Shown: one piece after another, positions 1 through 8,491 of the stretch
Numbering within the stretch: the first letter of the stretch is position 1
How the letters are laid out: the number at the start of each line of letters is the position of its first letter
Notes under the pieces: model-generated
Told to the model about the DNA's origin: nothing
The model's input: only the letters and a program-made list of their open reading frames with translations
The model's database searches: none
Program-made: the position numbers and the translations under genes
NCBI RefSeq assembly: GCF_021223605.1
Contig: NZ_CP075175.1
Location: forward strand, 3,489,501-3,553,500
DNA from: Paenibacillus sp. 481
GTDB lineage: Bacteria > Bacillota > Bacilli > Paenibacillales > Paenibacillaceae
Reading direction: 5' to 3'
Length of the DNA: 64,000 bases

Positions 1-2
1 AT

Positions 3-2432
3 GTACCTATTGATCCTGAATATCCGGCGGAAAGGATGGGCTACATTTTACACGATTGTCAAGCTGACTTGCTCTTAACCGAACAGCATTTGCACGATAA
101 AGCAGCACAATCGGGATATAATGGAGCGGCTCTGTACGTGGATGGTATGGATTGGCAGGAAAAGGCGAGGCCTAACGCTACTCTGTCAGGGGATAGCCGT
201 GATAAAAGTAAACTGATAGAAAGTGATGAGCTGGCGTATATCATTTACACCTCAGGCACGACCGGCAAGCCGAAAGGGACGTTAACGACCCATCGTAACA
301 TTTCGCGTGTTGTGATGAATACGAATTATATTCAAGTAACCGAGAAGGATGTCGTGCTGGGGCTTTCCTCGTTTGCGTTTGATGGTTCTACCTTTGACAT
401 CTTTGGAGCGCTGCTAAATGGTGCTACTTTAGTTATCGCATCTAAGCAAGATGTGCTTGATATTTCTAAATTAGTCTCCATTATCGAACGACAGCACGTA
501 ACGGTGCTTTTTATTACGACAGCTTTGTTTAATCTAATCGTCGATTTGCGACTGAGTAGCCTGCGCGGGCTGCGCAAAATTTTGTTTGGCGGTGAGCGTG
601 TATCCGTCCATCATGTCGAAAAAGCGTATCAAGCACTAGGAGCCGGCAAGCTAATCCATGTGTACGGTCCTACGGAAAGCACGGTGTTTACGACCTATTT
701 TCCGATAGATGACTGGAAGCAATGGTCCACGATTCCGATCGGCAGGCCGTTAAGCAATACGACGGTTTATATATTGGGTAGTCACAATCAGCTACAGCCG
801 CTAGGCGTTGCAGGTGAGCTATGTATCGGTGGGGAGGGGGTGGCGCAAGGATATTTGCATCGACCTGAACTGACGCGCGAAAAATTTACGGCACACCCTT
901 TTCAAAAAGGGAAAACCATTTATCGCACAGGAGATATGGCTCGCTGGCTGCCAAATGGGACTATTGAGTATATCGGCAGAATAGATGATCAAGTCAAAAT
1001 TCGTGGGCATCGAATTGAGCTGGGTGAGATCGAAACGGTATTGCGTAGCCATCCGGTTATAAGGGATGCGTTTGTGACGGAATGGACTGATCAACAAGGA
1101 GATAAGCATATATGTGCTTATGTTGTAAGCAGGAAAGACGGGCTAGATAGGGTAGGCGAGAAAGACAAGAAAGACAAGGAAGACAACGACGGCGAGGGTG
1201 GCAAGGGTGACGTGGACAGCATGGGTGATATGAACGATATAGGCGACATGGATAACATGAACGACATGGCACAAATTAAGGCGTATCTTAGTCAGCAGTT
1301 GCCTAGCTACATGATTCCTACGTTTTTAATTCCGGTGTCTGTCCTTCCGCTTACACTGAATGGAAAGGTGAACCTAGGTAAGCTCCCGCAACCTAGCGGG
1401 GAATGGCTAAGGGAGCTAGGACAAGCATGCTATGCTATGCCTGTTACCGAAAGTGAACTGTATTTGCTTGAACTGTGGCAGGACATTTTAGGAGTTGAGT
1501 CGATCCGTACCGATGATAACTTTTTCGTTATTGGCGGAAATTCACTCAAGGCCTTGGCACTTGCTGCAAAAATAAGTGATCAATTCAAGATAGAGCTGCC
1601 GACGACGGCCCTATTTGAACATAGCACGATTAAGTCTTTGGCGACGTATTTGGATCACGCTGGTGGTCATTCTGGTGAAGTACAGTCTGTTTTCAAATTG
1701 AATCAGCAGGCGGAAAGAGCTGTTTTTTGTTTCCCACCTGTTATCGGAAATGGCTTTATTTTTTACGAGCTAGCACAAGGTTTGCACGCACATACTTTGT
1801 ACGGCTTCGAGTTTCTTGCAAATGATCTTCGGCTTGAGCAATATCTCGCTCACATCCTAAACATTCAACCTGACGGGCCATATGTACTGCTTGGGTATTC
1901 GGCAGGTGGTAATCTTGCTTTTGAAGTTGCGCAGAAGCTGGAAGAGCTAGGGCATGAGGTATCGGATATCATTATAATGGATGCCGCTGCGAAGTCAGAT
2001 GCTTTGGCGCTAACCGACGCGGAACGCGCGGCGAAGTTGGAGGAGATGTTCCAATATTTTTTCGAACATGAACTGTACAAGGATTATCTTACCCATGAGC
2101 GGGTGCGGCGCAGCGTAATGAGGTCTACCAGCAGCTACTTATCTTATTGGAGCTCATTGCAGCATAGTGGTCAGGTGAATGCGAACATTCATATGGTACG
2201 TCATCAAGTGCAGGACTGTAACGAGCAGGAGATGGATGTTCATAAGGCAGAGTGGGCTTCCTTCACAACGGCTCAGTATTGCGAATACGCTGGATTTGGC
2301 AAGCATGATGAAATGTTGTTTGGCGGTTACGTGGGGCGTAATCGTGAGTTGATCAAAGAAATTTTGGAGCGTATTGAATCGCGGAGTGCGCTTGTTACGG
2401 TTTCGGATGAACATCTTATTAAAATAGAGTAA
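3..2432 (+). CDS. NRPS terminal module, 3' part (A-PCP-TE)
   Basis: The reading frame is already open at base 3, inside the adenylation core motif A2 (VPIDPEYPAERM), so the gene starts upstream of the window. A-domain motifs follow in order: A3 (YTSGTTGKPKG), A4, A5 (VYGPTEST), A6, A7 (YRTGDMARW), A8 (GRIDDQVKIRGHRIELGEIE) and A10 (LPLTLNGKV). Next come a carrier domain (DNFFVIGGNSLKAL, Ser for phosphopantetheine) and a type I thioesterase (GYSAGG) that would release or cyclise the peptide. Aligning the binding pocket by eye gives D-G-F-F-L-G-V-V-F, close to remembered isoleucine codes; this is inference. An Asp/Lys/Gly/Met-rich stretch (about 1140-1270) sits between A8 and A10 and looks like an expanded low-complexity insert. 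A terminator follows. Confidence 0.95.
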   Translation, partial: VPIDPEYPAERMGYILHDCQADLLLTEQHLHDKAAQSGYNGAALYVDGMDWQEKARPNATLSGDSRDKSKLIESDELAYIIYTSGTTGKPKGTLTTHRNISRVVMNTNYIQVTEKDVVLGLSSFAFDGSTFDIFGALLNGATLVIASKQDVLDISKLVSIIERQHVTVLFITTALFNLIVDLRLSSLRGLRKILFGGERVSVHHVEKAYQALGAGKLIHVYGPTESTVFTTYFPIDDWKQWSTIPIGRPLSNTTVYILGSHNQLQPLGVAGELCIGGEGVAQGYLHRPELTREKFTAHPFQKGKTIYRTGDMARWLPNGTIEYIGRIDDQVKIRGHRIELGEIETVLRSHPVIRDAFVTEWTDQQGDKHICAYVVSRKDGLDRVGEKDKKDKEDNDGEGGKGDVDSMGDMNDIGDMDNMNDMAQIKAYLSQQLPSYMIPTFLIPVSVLPLTLNGKVNLGKLPQPSGEWLRELGQACYAMPVTESELYLLELWQDILGVESIRTDDNFFVIGGNSLKALALAAKISDQFKIELPTTALFEHSTIKSLATYLDHAGGHSGEVQSVFKLNQQAERAVFCFPPVIGNGFIFYELAQGLHAHTLYGFEFLANDLRLEQYLAHILNIQPDGPYVLLGYSAGGNLAFEVAQKLEELGHEVSDIIIMDAAAKSDALALTDAERAAKLEEMFQYFFEHELYKDYLTHERVRRSVMRSTSSYLSYWSSLQHSGQVNANIHMVRHQVQDCNEQEMDVHKAEWASFTTAQYCEYAGFGKHDEMLFGGYVGRNRELIKEILERIESRSALVTVSDEHLIKIE

Positions 2433-2437
2433 GGGAT

Positions 2438-2485
2438 AAAGCCGGTAACGCCGATTGCAGCGATGCATAGGGTTATCGGCTTTTT
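2438..2485 (+). terminator. Terminator after NRPS gene
   Basis: AAAGCCGGTAAC at 2438 pairs with GTTATCGGCTTT at 2472, one G-U pair, followed by a T run. It lies a few bases after the NRPS stop codon. The following 200 bases up to the cobC-like gene hold no convincing gene; TTGACG at 2511 with GATACT 18 bases later is a possible weak promoter. Confidence 0.75.
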
Positions 2486-2689
2486 AGAGTGCGATTTGAT
2501 AGCGTTACATTTGACGAAATGAACAAAAAGTATGGATACTATTAGTAGGGTGAATTCAATGTTCGGATAGTGTTAAATGCTAGACGTAAAAGGGGTATCT
2601 AATCTAGTAGGATGAATGTTGTTACTTTGAGGGTGCTTATGTTTTTTGTGTTGTAAGTCGACATAGCTGAATGGAGAGGGATTGTTGTT

Positions 2690-3550
2690 ATGGGTAGAGG
2701 AAGTAGTAGGGTGAAGTGGAAAAATAATGTGCGACACCGTATCCGTAAACGTGGGACAGGTATGGGGTGGTGTTGCCTAGGTGAGCGTCGTTCGTTGCGA
2801 GTAAATCGCATCAGTAAAATGCCAAAGATCGTCCGCATCGTACTCATGCGGCACGGTACGACGCAAATGAATATAGAGCGGCGTTATGTGAGCCGCACAA
2901 ATGCCCCGCTGCTGCCAGATTCGCAGGCTGAGTTGCGCCCCCTGCGCGGCGCCTTGGCAAGCGGGCGACCGCTCGCTTATACGAGCGACCTGCAGCGCTG
3001 CCGCGATACGCTGGCGTACGTATGTCCTTATAGCGCTTCGCGGGCTACCGTGGATGTCCGCTTGCGCGAATTGGACTTCGGCCAATGGGAAGGCCGGACG
3101 TACAATGACTTGCAAGCGGAGCCACGCTACCGCGCGTGGCTGGACGACCGCACCGCCGTCGCACCGCCGGACGGCGAGTCATGGAGCGCCTTCAGCGCAC
3201 GTACCGCTGCTGTATGGGCAGCGGTGCTAGAGGCGGCGCATCCAGAGGGGCGCGCAGTAAGGCGCACAACGCAGCACACAGCACGCTCCAACTCGAATCG
3301 TAGTCGCCGGCCTTCTGTCCGCAGTTGTTTGCATAAGAATTCTCGCAACAGCCGCGCGACGCAGTTCAAGCCAACAGCGGATGTACTGATCGTCACACAT
3401 GGTGGAGTTGTCCGCGAGTTGTATACGATCGCTTTTCCACATACATCGTATTGGGACGTACCTGCACCCACTGGCGGCGGTATTCTAATCGTCGCACAAA
3501 TGGGCAGAAATAAAGCATGGCGCTTCCTGCGCAGCGTTTCACTTACATAG
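2690..3550 (+). CDS. cobC: Histidine phosphatase, probable alpha-ribazole phosphatase (CobC-like)
   Basis: This is a phosphoglycerate-mutase-fold histidine phosphatase. The catalytic motif LMRHGTT lies near residue 52, RELDFGQWEG carries the usual phosphatase signature, and the second catalytic histidine is in VTHGGVVRE. CobC removes phosphate from alpha-ribazole 5'-phosphate late in cobalamin assembly. The assignment is by family plus the cob genes downstream; a generic phosphoglycerate mutase is possible. The start at 2690 follows GGAGAGGG, but the family core begins at an ATG at 2819 that has no ribosome site, so the protein carries a basic extension of 43 residues. A second Arg/Ser/Asn-rich insert (about 3255-3375) separates the two catalytic halves. 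Both are odd for this normally compact family of about 200 residues. Confidence 0.8.
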   Translation: MGRGSSRVKWKNNVRHRIRKRGTGMGWCCLGERRSLRVNRISKMPKIVRIVLMRHGTTQMNIERRYVSRTNAPLLPDSQAELRPLRGALASGRPLAYTSDLQRCRDTLAYVCPYSASRATVDVRLRELDFGQWEGRTYNDLQAEPRYRAWLDDRTAVAPPDGESWSAFSARTAAVWAAVLEAAHPEGRAVRRTTQHTARSNSNRSRRPSVRSCLHKNSRNSRATQFKPTADVLIVTHGGVVRELYTIAFPHTSYWDVPAPTGGGILIVAQMGRNKAWRFLRSVSLT

Positions 3551-3876
3551 CCTAAACTAGCCTATACCTTGTAGTATTCCATAAACAGGGATTTCCCATA
3601 AATGGTTTGCATATGTCGAGCGCATTTTTTAGCTCCTTAGCGGATTGTGAGTCCGCCAAGATGTTCGTAAGCTTCAAAAAATAGGCGCGATGGCGGATTC
3701 ACAGTCTGTATTGGACAAGTAGCAGATGAGAGGTTACGTAAAGAGGCGTGTCTTGCCGTCATTTTCAATGATAGTTGATGCACATCCTGCTATTCTGCTT
3801 AGGGATCGATCTATTTTTCTTTCCTGATTGATTGCTGATAGCCATACAATAATCGACTACGAATGGAGCGAGTGCA
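3551..3876. other. Intergenic region with imperfect inverted repeats
   Basis: No gene is supported here. GCGGATTGTGAGTCCGCC (about 3640) is matched in inverted orientation, imperfectly, by GGCGGATTCACAGTC (about 3694). The second half, about 3694-3780, resembles 46805-46975 in several blocks (GCGGATTC, GAGGTTACGT versus GAGTTACAT, and GTCTTGnCGTCATTTTC). It may be a decayed mobile element or a dispersed intergenic repeat. No cobalamin-riboswitch-like B12 box was found. Confidence 0.4.
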
Positions 3877-5142
3877 ATGCGTAAACGACATATTCTTATT
3901 TTGGGCGATGTGCATAGTGTAAGTGCTTATATGGATTTTTTCGAAAATGAGTATTCTATCATTACGTCAGAGTACGAGTATCGGTCGATGGCCGCTGCCA
4001 TCAAGTATGCGGTGAACGTTGCCTATAAATTGGCGACACCGGATGTTTTTGATGCATCATGTTTTGAACATAGAATGGATGAGGTTCTGGCCTACGCCGC
4101 GCAAATCGTAGAGCAGTTCGGGCCGCTTGATTGCGTAGTCGCCACACATGAGCATACAGTGCTACCTGCGGCGATCATTCGCACTCATTTTCAAATTCAA
4201 GGACTACAAGCTAATGAAGCTTACGCACTTCGAGATAAAAATAAAATGAAGCAAAAAATAAGTGAATACGGCCTGCCTATCCCTAAGTTTGCCCACGTTG
4301 AACAACACCATTATCCACAGCAAATTGATGATTTTTTAAACCAATTCGATACGATTGTCATTAAACCTGCAAATCAAGGGGGCAGTCAGGGTGTCCTCGT
4401 CACGAGCAATAAAGATAAAGTACAGCTGCATATTGAACAGCTACTTCAACAGACGAACAACATCTCATTGGAGCAATACATCAATCTACCAACGATGCAC
4501 ATTGACGGGGTCATGTGTAAGGGCGACATTCATTTTCTCTCCGTTTCTTCCTATGTGGGCAGCTGCTACAATTTTGTACATCATCGAACGAATATCGGTA
4601 GTGTCATTCATAACGATAAACAGCTCTATGACAGAGCGAAGCAGTATGCTGAACAATGTTTGGCTGCATTTCAGATTGAGTCGTTAGTGTTCCATTTGGA
4701 GCTGTTTGAGCAAGATTTGGACAACTTTATTTTCCTTGAAATGGCCGGCCGTTACGTTGGTGCGGGTATGACGAAGTTAATTGACAATGTGTTTGGCTTT
4801 GATCTCGTGAAAGCAAGCTACGATTTGGATTGTCTGCATCCGATCGATCGAAATTACAGCGAGACGATGTTAGCCACGATTAAACCGTCGGGCGTATTGC
4901 TTATACCGTCTCCTATAAAGAAATCTATTCGAGTCAAAGGAATAAGCGGATTAGGCGAATTACCACACAATGTTGCAGCTTCTGAGTTTGCTGGTCCTGG
5001 TTCGACAATACTTTTTTCCAACATTGAATCCTTCAAAACACTTGCCCGGATTACGATTACAGACGATACGATAGCTTCTATTAAGAGCACGATGGCACAG
5101 CTGAACGACCGCGTACAATTTGTGTACGAAGAAGTACAATGA
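3877..5142 (+). CDS. ATP-grasp domain protein
   Basis: The 421-residue product has the layout of ATP-grasp carboxylate-amine ligases: an N-terminal nucleotide-binding-like region (ILILGDVHSV), a central ATP-grasp fold (about residues 115-310) with FDTIVIKPANQGGSQGV as the phosphate-binding loop, and metal-ligand-type acidic residues in VFHLELF and FIFLEMAGR. Such enzymes form amide or peptide bonds through an acylphosphate; the substrate cannot be told. GGAGCGAG precedes the ATG. It sits alone between cobC and btuF and is followed by a strong terminator, so it need not belong to the B12 pathway. The nearby NRPS gene leaves open a role in specialised metabolism, but nothing in the sequence proves it. 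Confidence 0.85.
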   Translation: MRKRHILILGDVHSVSAYMDFFENEYSIITSEYEYRSMAAAIKYAVNVAYKLATPDVFDASCFEHRMDEVLAYAAQIVEQFGPLDCVVATHEHTVLPAAIIRTHFQIQGLQANEAYALRDKNKMKQKISEYGLPIPKFAHVEQHHYPQQIDDFLNQFDTIVIKPANQGGSQGVLVTSNKDKVQLHIEQLLQQTNNISLEQYINLPTMHIDGVMCKGDIHFLSVSSYVGSCYNFVHHRTNIGSVIHNDKQLYDRAKQYAEQCLAAFQIESLVFHLELFEQDLDNFIFLEMAGRYVGAGMTKLIDNVFGFDLVKASYDLDCLHPIDRNYSETMLATIKPSGVLLIPSPIKKSIRVKGISGLGELPHNVAASEFAGPGSTILFSNIESFKTLARITITDDTIASIKSTMAQLNDRVQFVYEEVQ

Positions 5143-5153
5143 CCGTGCTGATG

Positions 5154-5182
5154 TTGGATTGCCATTTATAATCGTGTATAAT
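5154..5182 (+). promoter_or_regulatory. Promoter upstream of btuF
   Basis: TTGGAT at 5154 and TATAAT at 5177 are spaced by 17 bases, a near-consensus sigma-A promoter. Another TATAAT lies at 5167. The transcript would start about 30 bases before the terminator-like hairpin at 5219, so the hairpin may act as an attenuator in the btuF leader. Confidence 0.6.
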
Positions 5183-5218
5183 TAGCTACAGTTAAAGCGA
5201 TTGCAAGAAAACGCATAC

Positions 5219-5249
5219 AAAACCCTGATCCGCAAGATCGGGGTTTTAT
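5219..5249 (+). terminator. Bidirectional terminator or attenuator before btuF
   Basis: AAAACCCTGATC (5219-5230) pairs with GATCGGGGTTTT (5236-5247) around a CGCAA loop, with one G-U pair. It terminates the ATP-grasp gene, but a good promoter lies upstream of it, so it may also control btuF. Confidence 0.8.
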
Positions 5250-5282
5250 TACGATTTACGATTAAAGGAGAGAAATGACATC

Positions 5283-6290
5283 ATGAACATGAGCTGGAGC
5301 AAAATAGGAACGACTGCTTTGGTACTTCTTATGGCGGTCAGTTTAGCAGCTTGCGGGCAGCCTAAAACGGTTGACAATAAAGCAGCAGAACAGCAGGGCC
5401 AAGGTACTGGTGCTGGAACGACCGCTGGCAATCAGGAGCAAGCTAAGGATCAACAACTAAAGACTACATATCCGTTAAAGATTAAAGATTCAACGGGCAA
5501 AGAATTTACATTTGAAAAAGCGCCTGAACGCATCATTTCGGTCGCTCCATCTGATACAGAAGCGTTGTTCGCGATTGGTCTTGGTGACAAAATCGTAGGC
5601 GTATCCGATCATGACGATTATCCAGCTGAAGCGGCAGCTAAGCCTAAAATGGGCGGGTTGGAGCCTAATGTGGAGGCGATTGTTGCTGCGAAGGCGGACA
5701 TCATTTTTGCAGGGGCATTAGGGGATGCAACGATTCAAAAATATCGCGACCTTGGTTTGAACATGATCAAGCTGGAAGCGAAAACATATGACGGCATTAT
5801 GAAAAATATCGAAACGTACGGCCTCATCACCGATCACCAGCAGCAGGCGAAAGCGGTCGTGGACAAGATGAGCAAGACACGTGCCGACATTCAAGCAGCC
5901 GTTACTGGAGTGAAAGAGAAGAAGAAAGTGTTTATTGAGTTCTCCCCAGGATGGACAGTCGGTAAAGGGGAGTATATGCATGATATGATTGAGCTGGCAG
6001 GCGGCATGAATGTGGCGGCGAGCGAAGAGGGCTGGATTGAAATGAGCGAGGAAAAAATCGTGAAATCGAATCCAGATGTCATCTTGTATGGTGAAGGTGT
6101 AGAGGACTTTAAGACGAAGCAAAAATTAAAAGATATTATACAAGGTCGCAGCGGTTGGAGCGGCATCAATGCGATGAAAAACAATCAGGTGATTGGCTTG
6201 GCCGATGATATGATTAGCCGTCCAGGACCACGCGCAGCTGAAGCGCTGCACGCGATAGCGAAGGCCATTTATCCTGAGCTCGTAAAATAG
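5283..6290 (+). CDS. btuF: ABC transporter substrate-binding lipoprotein, BtuF-like
   Basis: The first 25 residues form a lipoprotein signal (LMAVSLAACGQ, lipobox LAAC), so the protein is tethered outside the membrane. A Gln/Gly/Thr-rich linker follows, then a periplasmic-binding fold of the BtuF/FecB class: PERIISVAPSDTEALFAIGL, NVEAIVAAKADIIFAG and a C-terminal SRPGPRAAEALHAIA. It would bind cobalamin or a cobinamide precursor and deliver it to the permease and ATPase encoded next. B12 rather than iron-siderophore specificity is inferred from the cob genes that follow. AAAGGAG lies 13 bases before the chosen ATG; a second in-frame ATG is at 5289. Confidence 0.88.
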   Translation: MNMSWSKIGTTALVLLMAVSLAACGQPKTVDNKAAEQQGQGTGAGTTAGNQEQAKDQQLKTTYPLKIKDSTGKEFTFEKAPERIISVAPSDTEALFAIGLGDKIVGVSDHDDYPAEAAAKPKMGGLEPNVEAIVAAKADIIFAGALGDATIQKYRDLGLNMIKLEAKTYDGIMKNIETYGLITDHQQQAKAVVDKMSKTRADIQAAVTGVKEKKKVFIEFSPGWTVGKGEYMHDMIELAGGMNVAASEEGWIEMSEEKIVKSNPDVILYGEGVEDFKTKQKLKDIIQGRSGWSGINAMKNNQVIGLADDMISRPGPRAAEALHAIAKAIYPELVK

Positions 6291-6377
6291 GGCCTATAAC
6301 TGAGCTTATGGTGAGTTTGAGCTGGTGAAGTGATCTATGATTGTCCAGTTGAAGAAGACTCAATATAGGAGAAACGT

Positions 6378-7417
6378 ATGAAAAAAATAACATTTTACGG
6401 AGGAGCAGCGGTCACGCTTCTCCTTTTGTCCGTTATTGGATGTTTAGCGATTGGAACGGTTCAGATGCCGTTTGCTGAAACAGCACGGATTTTGTTGCAC
6501 CAAATTCCAGGGGTGCAAGCGTTGATTCCCGTCACTTGGGATGACATTTCGGCGCAAATTATGGTCGATATTCGATTGCCACGCGTTGTGTTGGCCATGC
6601 TAGTGGGAGCAGCGCTAGGTATTGCAGGAACCGCGTTTCAAGGTGTGCTGCGCAACCCGTTAGCTGATCCTTTTACACTTGGTGTATCTTCCGGCGCGTC
6701 TGTAGGAGCGGCATTTATTATTTATTTTGGATACCAGTATGCTTTATTTGGCGAATGGACGGTGCCTGCGGTTGCCTTTTTGACGGGCAGCATCACGCTA
6801 TATGTCGTCATGCTCCTTGCTTATGATGAAGGCAAGCTGCCTGTTACGATGCTTATTTTATCTGGAGTCGTCATCAATGCGTTTCTTGGCGCGGTCGTTT
6901 CCTTTTTGTGGCGATGACCAAGGAACCTGTGAATGAAGTGTTGTTCTGGTTAATGGGGAGCCTGTCCTTACGAGGGTGGACCTACGTGGCCATGCTTGCG
7001 CCTTATTTGATCGTGGCGCTTGTCGTATTGTTGTCGTATGCGCGACAACTTAATTTGCTGGCGCTAGGTGAGCGGCAAGCGATGCATGCAGGTATGCATG
7101 TGGAGCGGACGAAGTGGATCGTCCTGTTGGCAGCGACACTCGTTACGGCAGCAGCTGTGTCTGTGGCTGGTGTTATTGGCTTTGTTGGGCTTGTTGTACC
7201 GCATATGCTGCGGTTTATTGTTGGTTCAGACTATCGGATTCTGATGCCGTTATCCGCTGTGGGCGGTGCCATTTATGTGATGTGGGCGGATACGCTTGCC
7301 CGCTGGGTACTCGCGCCAATCGAAATTCCGCTGGGGGTAGTGACTGCGTTTATAGGCGCACCGTTCTTTGTATTTTTGCTAGTGAAGCATAAACGTGAGA
7401 AACGGAGGCTGACGTAG
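6378..7417 (+). pseudogene. btuC: BtuC-like permease interrupted by a one-base frameshift
   Basis: Two abutting frames make one FecCD/BtuC permease. The first (6378-6917) carries the N-terminal helices and the DIRLPRVVLAMLVGAALGIAG and RNPLADPFTLGVSSGAS motifs. It runs into a TGA right after GAVVSFL. The second frame (from about 6908) continues without a gap as AMTKEPVNEVLFWLMGSLSLRGW through AGVIGFVGLVVPHMLR, the loop that meets the ATPase. One extra T in the T5 run at 6903-6907 would restore a 346-residue protein, normal for the family. Sequencing or assembly error, or a recent inactivating mutation, are equally open. Flanking btuF and btuD are intact, which favours an error or a very young mutation. 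Confidence 0.85.
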
Positions 7418-8259
7418 TGATGAGTGAGTGGAGCGAGCAGAGTAAGCAGAGTGAGCAGTATACACAAAAAGCGGGAGAACAGGTGCTTCGTGCAGAGCGG
7501 CTTGTTGGACGCTACGGTCAGCGGATCGTTCTGCATCATGTTTCATTAGCCATTGCTAAAGGGGAATGGGTCGGCATTATTGGGCCGAACGGTAGCGGAA
7601 AATCAACGCTGCTAGCGTTGCTCTCTGGCGCGGAAGTGCCCGCTGCTGGTAGCGTCAGCTTATTCGGCAAGCCTATTCCGTCCTATAAGCGGAAGGAGCT
7701 TGCACGCAGCATGGCAGTGCTTCAACAGGAAGCGCTTCCAGCTGTCGGTTATACGGTGCGTGATGTGGTTGAAATGGGCAGGTTTCCTTACCAGAAGTGG
7801 TTCGGTACAGAGAGTGAGGATAGCGGTCCATTTATCGATCTCATTATGGAGCAGCTACAGCTGACGGCAATCGAGGAGCGACCGCTTGATCAACTTAGTG
7901 GGGGGCAGCGGCAGCGCGTGGCCTTGGGCAAACTGATGGCCCAGTCACCCGATATTGTGCTGTTGGACGAGCCGACGACGTATTTAGATATTCATCATCA
8001 GGTACAATTTTTGGACATTGTGCGGGAATGGCAGCGTACTGCCAGTTTGACTGTAGTATCTGTTCTGCACGATTTAAACTTAGCTTCTTTGTATTGCGAT
8101 CGGTTAGTGGTGATGAATGAGGGGCAGATCGTAGCAGAAGGGAAGCCAGAGGAAGTCATTACAGAGCAACTGCTGGCCGACATTTTTGCAACACGAACCT
8201 CTATTGTACAACACCCAGAGTACGGGCGACCGCAAGTGCTTGTGTGCACGAATGAGTAG
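7417..8259 (+). CDS. btuD: ABC transporter ATPase, BtuD-like
   Basis: This is the ATPase of the presumed cobalamin importer. Walker A is GPNGSGKST, the Q-loop lies in AVLQQEAL, the signature is LSGGQRQRVALG, and Walker B with the D-loop is IVLLDEPTTYLDI; the switch histidine is in VLHDLNLA. The GTG at 7417 overlaps the permease stop by one base, and an ATG follows at 7420; GGAGG at 7404 serves either. The first 22 residues are a Ser/Glu/Gln-rich repeat (SEWSEQSKQSEQ) that is not part of the fold. Confidence 0.9.
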   Translation: MMSEWSEQSKQSEQYTQKAGEQVLRAERLVGRYGQRIVLHHVSLAIAKGEWVGIIGPNGSGKSTLLALLSGAEVPAAGSVSLFGKPIPSYKRKELARSMAVLQQEALPAVGYTVRDVVEMGRFPYQKWFGTESEDSGPFIDLIMEQLQLTAIEERPLDQLSGGQRQRVALGKLMAQSPDIVLLDEPTTYLDIHHQVQFLDIVREWQRTASLTVVSVLHDLNLASLYCDRLVVMNEGQIVAEGKPEEVITEQLLADIFATRTSIVQHPEYGRPQVLVCTNE

Positions 8260-8491
8260 ATGGCGGTGGAATAAAGTACACGGAATCTGAATTTCAAAAT
8301 AAGAAACACAGAGCACAAAAGATAGAGCACAGAACACAGAACACATACACGGAAGATGGAACACAGAAATGGAACAAGGATGGGCAAACGGAACGGAATA
8401 CGTGTTGAAAAAAGAATGCAAGAATAAATGATATAGGATTCGATTCGGATTGGTAGTAGGCTAATGGAGCTAATGCGCAGGGGAGATGGAA
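8260..8491. other. A-rich repetitive intergenic stretch
   Basis: No gene is seen. Between about 8300 and 8380 the sequence is a purine-rich run of degenerate ACAGAACAC and ACAGAGCAC units. It adds to the short-repeat expansions seen inside the neighbouring genes. Confidence 0.6.

Noticed and set aside
2433-5282. Cobalamin riboswitch upstream of cobC or btuF
   Set aside because: No B12-box-like core was found, and the btuF leader is too short to hold one.
6895-6920. Programmed frameshift in btuC
   Set aside because: The T run is only five long, the heptamer does not fit the X-XXY-YYZ rule, and such permeases are not known to use recoding.
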